Source: Bacillota bacterium
GTDB lineage: Bacteria; Bacillota; GCA-003054495; Carboxydocellales; JAJZTU01
Length of the DNA stretch: 17,666 bases
Direction of reading: 5' to 3'
Assembly (NCBI GenBank): GCA_021848765.1
Contig: JAJZTU010000035.1
Location: 1 to 17,666, forward strand
Part shown: one piece after another, positions 7,522 through 13,400 of the stretch
Layout: each line of letters begins with the position of its first letter
Numbering within the stretch: position 1 is the stretch's first letter
Notes under the pieces: generated by a model
The model's database searches: none
Seen by the model: the letters and a program-made list of their open reading frames with translations, nothing else
What the model was told of the DNA's origin: nothing
Program-made: the position numbers and the translations under genes

Positions 7522-7693
7522 ATATGTGGAAATGGATAAGGCTACACCGGATGGCACTTTTACCACTCCTTCAAAAATGAATATCGACATGCTGGCGCTT
7601 CGGCAGTATTGCAAAAAAAACAACATTCCTTATGAAAGCTTGACCGATGAAGACTTAAAAAAATTCGTCATAACCAATAAACTGGCAAACTAA
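7511..7693 (+). CDS. Small 60-aa acidic protein coupled to the GNAT-like gene
   Basis: I choose the ATG at 7511 because GGAGGTGA (7498-7505) lies 5 nt upstream; a TTG at 7484 in the same frame has no such site. The gene overlaps the 3' end of the GNAT-like frame, so the two are cotranscribed and coupled. The protein is hydrophilic and has no signal or membrane segment: a Thr-rich N-terminus (MDKATPDGTFTTP) leads to predicted helices (MLALRQYCKKNN, SLTDEDLKKFVITNKL). I do not recognise a named domain. The arrangement suggests a functional pair, possibly a partner or inhibitor of the acetyltransferase-like protein, but order and sequence do not match the known TacA-TacT or AtaR-AtaT toxin-antitoxin layout (RHH antitoxin first). 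Confidence 0.72.
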   Translation: MKNEYVEMDKATPDGTFTTPSKMNIDMLALRQYCKKNNIPYESLTDEDLKKFVITNKLAN

Positions 7694-7716
7694 CAACGCG
7701 AATAGCCATACAAAGC

Positions 7717-7747
7717 AGGAACTCTCTTTTTTGGGGGTTCTTTTTTT
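7717..7747 (+). terminator. Intrinsic terminator of the GNAT-like cassette
   Basis: GAACTCTC (7719-7726) pairs with GGGGGTTC (7733-7740) with two G-U pairs, loop TTTTTT, then seven T (7741-7747). It lies about 25 nt after the stop of the 60-aa gene. Confidence 0.85.
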
Positions 7748-7763
7748 GTGCAAAAAATGACTT

Positions 7764-7809
7764 GGAGGAATCATATATGAACATTTTGCTTAGTTATGCC
7801 TTGCGATAA
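7764..7809 (+). pseudogene. Orphan ribosome site and 10-codon open frame, possible truncated gene start
   Basis: GGAGGA (7764-7769) is followed 7 nt later by ATG 7777 and the frame MNILLSYALR, then TAA at 7807-7809. The ribosome site and spacing are as good as those of real genes here, yet the frame runs head-on into the 3' end of the minus-strand regulator gene (stop at 7794-7796). This looks like the 5' scar of a deleted gene, or a chance site. Confidence 0.3.
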
Positions 7810-9158
7810 GATGTAGCCTTACCTTGGCCTTGCTGAATTAAAAATCCCAGACAAACCAGCTCTTTTAAATCCTTATTTGCGGTTACATGGGAGACCCCGT
7901 ATTTGTCCATATAATCCTTTGAGGTCAACATGTCATCGGGAGCCAATTTTTTTATCAAATCTAACTGGCGGGAACTAAGCTTCGTGTCAGAGGCAAGTCC
8001 CCTACCCCAAAAAGTAACCCGGAAGTCCCGGTTGACTTCGGCAAAGTCCACATTAAGTCCCCAATCGTGCATGCGGTCTTTGATAATCCTGGTCCCCCGG
8101 CCCCACTCCTCGAAAAGGGCCATTTCCTTCAAGTTACGGGCCAGTACCCGGTTCCGGACCACCGATGCCCCGGTACCCAAATTTTCTATAGATATGTTAG
8201 TTGGCAGGAGACCGGGGCTGGTAAGTTCAATACAGTCGTCGTAAATTGCCAGGCGAATATCGGCATCAATGCTGTAGTCTCTATGGACAACTGCATTAAT
8301 TACGGCTTCACGGATAGCCTCGATGGGATACTCGTACTGCTCCTCCAAATAAACTCCGTTTACTTTGGCGCCGAGGCGGATATTCCGCTTGACAAACTTA
8401 ATAGCCTCATTAACAATATCCAGAACCGGGCCTTTGAGGTCAAGTTTATCAATGAATTCGTCCGGTCGAGTCCCTTTAAAACGGGCGCAGCGAATCTGGG
8501 ACTTTGGAAGATACTCGGTAGGGTCGGAGCTATAGAGCAGCAAACCTCCATATGTTGGATAGTAGCTAGCGGCTTCCTTTGCTATTGCTTTTAATTTAGA
8601 CAGGAGATTGAGATCCACCTTTTCCGGCGGAATGTGGCGTTTCTGTTCCCGAATCTCTAAATACTTTTGAACAATTTGGGATTCGAGGACTTCTGCCCCC
8701 GCCTGGCGATAGATTTCCTCGTCAAAGCTGATATTCAGGGCCTGGCGTTCCAGTTCCCGGATAGTAGGGGTGTCTGCCAAACGGTTGGAGGAACCTACCC
8801 GGATATAAGTGCCTTGAGCAGGGGGAAGTCCTTTAAGATGATAGGGTTTAGAGGGCCCAGGGTAGATAGTCACTACAAGCAGGGCTTTCTTTTCGCAGTG
8901 TTCAATGGAAATATAGGGCCGGATAATTGGTTGGCAGTGCGAGAAGGCAACATTGCTTATCCATTCTTCCATTTCGTACAATTGGTCTTCATCGATACCA
9001 ACAGGTTCCCTGGTTTGATCATTTGCCCCAATAATCAGGCGGCCGCCTTTACCGTTGGCAAAGGCTATAAGAGTTTTGGCGATGTTAGCAGGGTTGTCCG
9101 GTTGAAGTTTAAAATCAACCAAATGATCCTCCAACATTTTAAGTTCGGACCGATCCAT
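7794..9158 (-). CDS. AlbA_2-domain / HATPase-like transcriptional regulator (COG2865 type)
   Basis: Encodes 454 aa on the minus strand; the ATG at 9158 has AAGGGGGG about 5 nt upstream. Residues about 10-125 form an AlbA_2 (formerly AAA_4, Schlafen-related) putative DNA-binding domain: VDFKLQP, then AFANGKGGRLIIGANDQ at 32-48. Residues about 235-375 look like the HATPase_c_4 region: EAVINAVVHRD (284-294), a TSPGLLP loop (313-319) and WGRGTRIIK (352-360). Residues about 395-454 are a C-terminal winged helix (LTSKDYMDKYGVSHVTANKDLKEL). Proteins of this build are usually annotated as predicted transcriptional regulators or ATP-binding proteins and are common in accessory regions; ligand and targets are generally unknown. 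It is monocistronic and points against its neighbours. The palindrome at 9271-9300 upstream is a candidate autoregulatory site. Confidence 0.88.
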   Translation of the reverse strand: MDRSELKMLEDHLVDFKLQPDNPANIAKTLIAFANGKGGRLIIGANDQTREPVGIDEDQLYEMEEWISNVAFSHCQPIIRPYISIEHCEKKALLVVTIYPGPSKPYHLKGLPPAQGTYIRVGSSNRLADTPTIRELERQALNISFDEEIYRQAGAEVLESQIVQKYLEIREQKRHIPPEKVDLNLLSKLKAIAKEAASYYPTYGGLLLYSSDPTEYLPKSQIRCARFKGTRPDEFIDKLDLKGPVLDIVNEAIKFVKRNIRLGAKVNGVYLEEQYEYPIEAIREAVINAVVHRDYSIDADIRLAIYDDCIELTSPGLLPTNISIENLGTGASVVRNRVLARNLKEMALFEEWGRGTRIIKDRMHDWGLNVDFAEVNRDFRVTFWGRGLASDTKLSSRQLDLIKKLAPDDMLTSKDYMDKYGVSHVTANKDLKELVCLGFLIQQGQGKATSYRKA

Positions 9159-9193
9159 GGGTAGCCCCCCTTACGAAATCATTTCCCGTTTAA

Positions 9194-9222
9194 AGTATAT
9201 ACCAAAATTGAAGAAAGATAAA
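9194..9222 (-). promoter_or_regulatory. Possible promoter of the AlbA_2 regulator gene
   Basis: On the minus strand, TATACT (complement of 9194-9199) is a good -10, with a poor -35 TTTATC (complement of 9217-9222) at 17 bp. This puts the start of transcription about 25-30 nt before the ATG. The weak -35 would fit a regulated promoter. Confidence 0.4.
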
Positions 9223-9270
9223 CGGATAAAGAAACTTGAAGAAAGTCGTAGAATCCAGAAAATACGATTA

Positions 9271-9300
9271 TTTAAAGAAACTGAAGCAACTTTCTTTAAA
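9271..9300. repeat. Perfect 10-10-10 palindrome upstream of the AlbA_2 regulator
   Basis: TTTAAAGAAA (9271-9280), 10-nt centre, TTTCTTTAAA (9291-9300): exact reverse complements. Further half-site-like copies are near: AAAGAAACTTGAAGAAAG at 9228-9245 and ACTTTCTTT at 9307-9315, 18 bp from the same string at 9289-9297. It is likely a protein-binding operator between the divergent regulator and LCP-like genes. Confidence 0.65.
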
Positions 9301-9371
9301 AGGGATACTTTCTTTATCTTCCTTCAAAGCATTGATTAGCCAAAGAGTTTCCGGGAATACTACAAAAGTTG

Positions 9372-10232
9372 ATGGTATTGGGAAAGGATGGTCAAGCGGT
9401 GCAACGGTTAGCTTATCGGAGCTGCTTCCGGAATCTTGCTCAATTCATAGGTTGCCGTATAGTGAAGATACTGGGGCTGCTGGGCCTGATAATTATCCTG
9501 GTTGCTTTACCGGAGGCAATTTTACCGGGGAAGCTTGTATCCGTGGTAATAGCGAAAGAAACCGGGAAAGCGGATTCAGAAGCGCTCAACAGTGATCTTA
9601 ACAGTACCAATATTATGTACCTGTGGACAGAAAGGGACAGGCTCAAGGTAATCACAGTGATGGCTATCAATCATGATTCCAAAAAAGCCGGCATTGCCAC
9701 TATTCCGCTCTCCTCCTACTTTCCCGGAGAGCCGGCCAGGCTTACCATTGAGGAAATCTTTCAAAAGGAAGGAAAAAAGGGGCTGGTGACCAGGTTGGAG
9801 CGCTATTTAGGTACGCCCATCCAACATCAGGTAGAGGTGGAACAGCAAGCCCTGAAAAAGATGAGTGACATTCTGGGAAATTTTGAGGTCAATGGAGATA
9901 CTTTGGATATGGCGCAGGCCTTTCACGAGACCAGTACGGCCCGGCGGTTTGATGACCAGGACGTGGTAAGGGCAATAGCCTGCAAGCTTATTCGGCCTGA
10001 ATTCTGGATTAAAGTTCCACAACTGGTCTGGGTTATGGTCCGGGATGTGCAAACCGACCTTAGCGGCAAGGACATTTGGCGCTTGTTCCGGGAATTTCAG
10101 GGAACGAATGTTGGTGGATTGCGCAAGACTGCCCTACCCGGCCGGGAATATGTTGAGGGGGGGAAACGATACCGGGAGGTACCTGTTGGGGAATGGAGCC
10201 GGATACTGGTGCAACTGACCGGTCAGGGCTAA
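9372..10232 (+). CDS. Divergent membrane-anchored LCP (LytR-CpsA-Psr)-like protein
   Basis: Encodes 286 aa from the ATG at 9372. A GTG at 9399 with GGAAAGGATGG 8-18 nt upstream is an equally plausible start (277 aa). A short basic N-terminus is followed by one membrane helix (about residues 30-50, IVKILGLLGLIIILVALPEA). The outer part follows the LCP layout: NIMYLWTERD, a strand, IPLSSYFPG, then a segment aligned with the usual TVE-LLGIPIDHYV (ERYLGTPIQHQVEVE), then ARRFDDQDVVRAIACKLI. LCP enzymes transfer wall polymers from lipid carriers to peptidoglycan. Here the usual R-SDT is RLKVIT and the usual IPRDT is IPLSS, so key Arg/Asp residues are missing. It is probably an inactive or altered-specificity relative. 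It ends in its own terminator. The LCP call is from motif order, not a search. Confidence 0.6.
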   Translation: MVLGKDGQAVQRLAYRSCFRNLAQFIGCRIVKILGLLGLIIILVALPEAILPGKLVSVVIAKETGKADSEALNSDLNSTNIMYLWTERDRLKVITVMAINHDSKKAGIATIPLSSYFPGEPARLTIEEIFQKEGKKGLVTRLERYLGTPIQHQVEVEQQALKKMSDILGNFEVNGDTLDMAQAFHETSTARRFDDQDVVRAIACKLIRPEFWIKVPQLVWVMVRDVQTDLSGKDIWRLFREFQGTNVGGLRKTALPGREYVEGGKRYREVPVGEWSRILVQLTGQG

Positions 10233-10240
10233 GCTAAAAG

Positions 10241-10276
10241 TTTTTTGACTCTCTTGCTATTGCAAGGGGGTTTTTT
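10241..10276 (+). terminator. Intrinsic terminator after the LCP-like gene, near-copy of 6702-6736
   Basis: ACTCTCTTGC (10248-10257), loop TATT, GCAAGGGGGT (10262-10271, two G-T pairs), then a run of T (10271-10276). It is identical to the flagellar terminator at 32 of 34 positions. Confidence 0.9.
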
Positions 10277-10300
10277 GATGCAAATAATCGCCTAGAAAAT

Positions 10301-10380
10301 TGTAGAAGAATATGAATATTTATACCAAGGTAGGATTTGGTTGTCAATTGTCGAAAAAGGGATGTATTTTATTGCGATAT
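10301..10380 (+). promoter_or_regulatory. Promoter region of the giant SLH gene, with Spo0A-box-like motif
   Basis: TTGTCA (10341-10346), 18 bp, TATTTT (10365-10370) forms a sigma-A-like promoter. TGTCGAA (10349-10355) lies in its spacer, and a one-mismatch copy, TGTAGAA, is at 10301-10307. An alternative reading is a weak sigma-D-like site: AAAA (10355-10358), 14 bp, TGCGATAT (10373-10380). The gene starts at 10492, so the leader would be about 115 nt. Elements are seen; use is inferred. Confidence 0.4.
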
Positions 10381-10491
10381 TTTTGCGGAAAAATGAAAAA
10401 ATTGTGTGTTTATGGTGAATTGGAGGTGGAGCTTACTAATTTGAGTTAGAGCAAGGTAGTGCAGTTAACGGGTTACGAAGGGAGAGAAAAA

Positions 10492-13400
10492 ATGAAAAAG
10501 CATAAACAGAAAATTACCCTGTTGGCCCTGCTGGCCATGTTATTGAATGTAATTATGCCCTTGGGACCGGCAGCGGCGATCACGGAACCCCCGCCCGAAG
10601 GTATGCAACCACCCCATGTGGTCTTTGTGGCGCCGGGTCCCGGTTCGGTCGTCCCTACCAACATCAAATCCTGGTATGTAGAATTTGACAAGCCCGTCAT
10701 GGCAGATTCCCTCCAAAATAATGTGCAAATGCGGAAAGTAAGCTTTACTGCTTCTACAATGTCCGGGCCTACTTTCACTCCTGTAGATGGAGTAAAAGTG
10801 GACCCCATTGTTGACCAGGCTGCACCAAACCTGGCTGTAGCTGCTGAAGTATATTTTGCCGCTAACCAGCCCGAACTGGACGCATTTAGTGAATATGAAC
10901 TGGTGCTTAAGCCGGGGATACTCGATCAAAACAATCTTCCCCTTAATGGCTGGAAAGATTCCACTAACGTCTGGCAGGGCTTTGACCACGTGGTCAACTT
11001 CTCGACAGGAGCAGGCCCAGACAATGAAGCACCCAAGATTTTGGCTACCCAGCCTGCCAAGTCCACACCTCCGGCAAGTAATGTTCCGGTGGATACCAGT
11101 GTGACGGTGGTATTCTCAGAAGATATTACTAAGGATAGTGTATTTGAAAATAATGTCCCCCGCATTACCCTCAATGAGGTAGATTCCCAAGGGGCGGTAG
11201 TGAATAAAGTATATGGGGACTTCTCCTATGATCATGAACGCAAAGCAGTGGTTATTACTCCGGATACTTTCTTAAAACCTAATACCGGCTATACCCTGGT
11301 TATAGCTGCAGGTATCAGTGACATGGTAGGTAACACTACTTCCGTTGGTGACACCATCCCCTTTACCACCGGTGGTCCCATCAACGACACCAAGGGGCCT
11401 GCACTGCTGGATGCCAAAGCTATTCCATTTGAAGTTTCAGCGGTATTCAGTGAGGACCTGCTCTTTGATGCGGCCAACCGGGTCAGCACGGCGGTATATA
11501 GTCCCCTGAATCCCCAAAACTATATCCTGGAGACTTCCGGTGCGCTTAACCCCAGTTGGACTCCCGTGGATTTAACAGGTAAGCAAATCTTCTATGAACC
11601 GGAACATAACTCCGTACGCATTGTGGGGCTGTTCTTGAAACCGGGTGATAACTTCAGGATTACCGCGTATAACCTTAAAGACCGCAGCGGTAATTTAGTC
11701 GATCCCAATGCCAACACTTTTACCGGGATAGTGCAGGAATTCATGCCTGGACCGGGAACCGGAGGTTATCCCGGTACCGGCGGTGGGGCGGGCTTTATGG
11801 AAAAACCCAAGGCGGAAGCCTGGCCCAGTAAGCCCATGGCCGGAGCGGAGTCTGAATATCACATCGGTGTGCCAATCTTTGGGCCTGAAGGGGACAAACA
11901 CTACAGCCTAGGTCCAGGCAGTACTATTGAAATTACCTTCCCGGAAGGTTTTGATGTATCCAATGCGGCAATGATCCCTGTGGATGCTAAATACGGTTGG
12001 AACCCTTATGCGAAGGTAAGCGGTTCCGGTGGAATTACTGTTACGGCTATCAATAAAGACATTGCCGGCCGCAAGGTCATTGTGACCTTAGGGGGGACAG
12101 GAGCCACCGGTGAACCTGACTTCATCAGCTTCCCCATTAAAGGAATCAAGAATTCTGATATTCCCCAAAAGCCAGGCAGCGCCGGATATAAGATAACGGT
12201 GACTACCAAGACAGACGGAGGTGCTGTAAAGGCCTTAAACCTGGAGTCTCATGCCTTCTTTATCAACGAAGCCGGTACCAGGCAAATTGAAGTCAAATTA
12301 GTTGGCCAGGATGGTATCACGCCGATTGCCGAACTTGACGGGGTTCCGGTGCGAATAGACTCCTTCATGGCCGGCTTCCAGAAGGCCGTCACTACAGGCG
12401 GGGTAGCAAACTTTATTCAGCTTTCTGAAGGTTTCTACAATGTTTGGATTGACCCGGTAATCACCATTAATAATCATGATTACCTGGCCAGCGAAGTCCA
12501 GCAATTCATAGAAATCGACGCTAATTCCCCTAACCCGGAAGTGGTTACTTTCAAACTGGTTAATGCCGCTAATGCTCCTGACCTGGGAACAATCACCGGG
12601 ACAATTACCGGCGGACCGGCTAATCAGACCGTGGTGGTATGGGCCGGCAGTCCCGAACTTGGCCACCAGGGCTACCTGGAAAAAGAAGTCGTCCTTGATG
12701 CTAATGGCAGCGCTAATTTCACCTTCAAGGCCGGTACAGGTAACTGGTGGGTGGGTGTGCGCCCGGCCTTCAACATGGACCAGACAGCCAGTACTTTCAT
12801 GGCCTCTGACTGGATTCCATCCCCTCCCCAACAGGTGGAAATCGAGGGCCCCAGTGATACGGCTCAGGTGGATTTGAACATTATCACAGCTAACAAAACC
12901 ATCTCCGGAAAGGTCCTGGATGAAAACGGGCAGGGCATAGCCTTTGCCGAAGTTTTCGCCTATAGTCCCAATGGTTTCGGCTATCCGGCCTGGGGTAAAA
13001 CCGCTTCGGATGGCAGTTATATCTTGAAGGTACCTGCCGGGACCTATACCGTAGGCGCCTTTATGCCTGGCCTGCCCCCGCTGCCTGATATCAGTGTAGT
13101 AGTGGAAGAAGACCAGCCCGGTGTCAGTGGTGTTGATTTCAAATTGTTCAAACCGGACAGCAGCATTTCCGGCCAGGTCACTGACGAGAACGGCAATGCC
13201 ATTGCCGGTGCCCCGGTATGGGCCCGTATGGAAAACGGCTTTGGCAGCGCCTATGGCGAAACGGATGACCAAGGGAAGTACACCCTTTACGTCACTTCAG
13301 GGACCTGGATAGTGGAGGCTTATGCTCCCGGATTTGGTCCTTTGGGTGCGAAGACAGTGGTATTGGATCAAAACAATCCTAATGCTACCAATAAAAACTT

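Noticed and set aside
9157..9339. 60-codon plus-strand frame rich in Lys and Arg overlapping the regulator start
   Set aside because: No ribosome site, low-complexity AT-rich composition, covers the palindrome and promoter region; probably chance.
10412..10444. Possible leader peptide MVNWRWSLLI (two Trp) before the giant SLH gene
   Set aside because: No Shine-Dalgarno upstream and no attenuator hairpin between it and the gene.
12298..13272. 324-codon minus-strand open frame inside the giant SLH gene
   Set aside because: Complementary shadow of a repeat-rich, well-supported coding region; no signal or domain.
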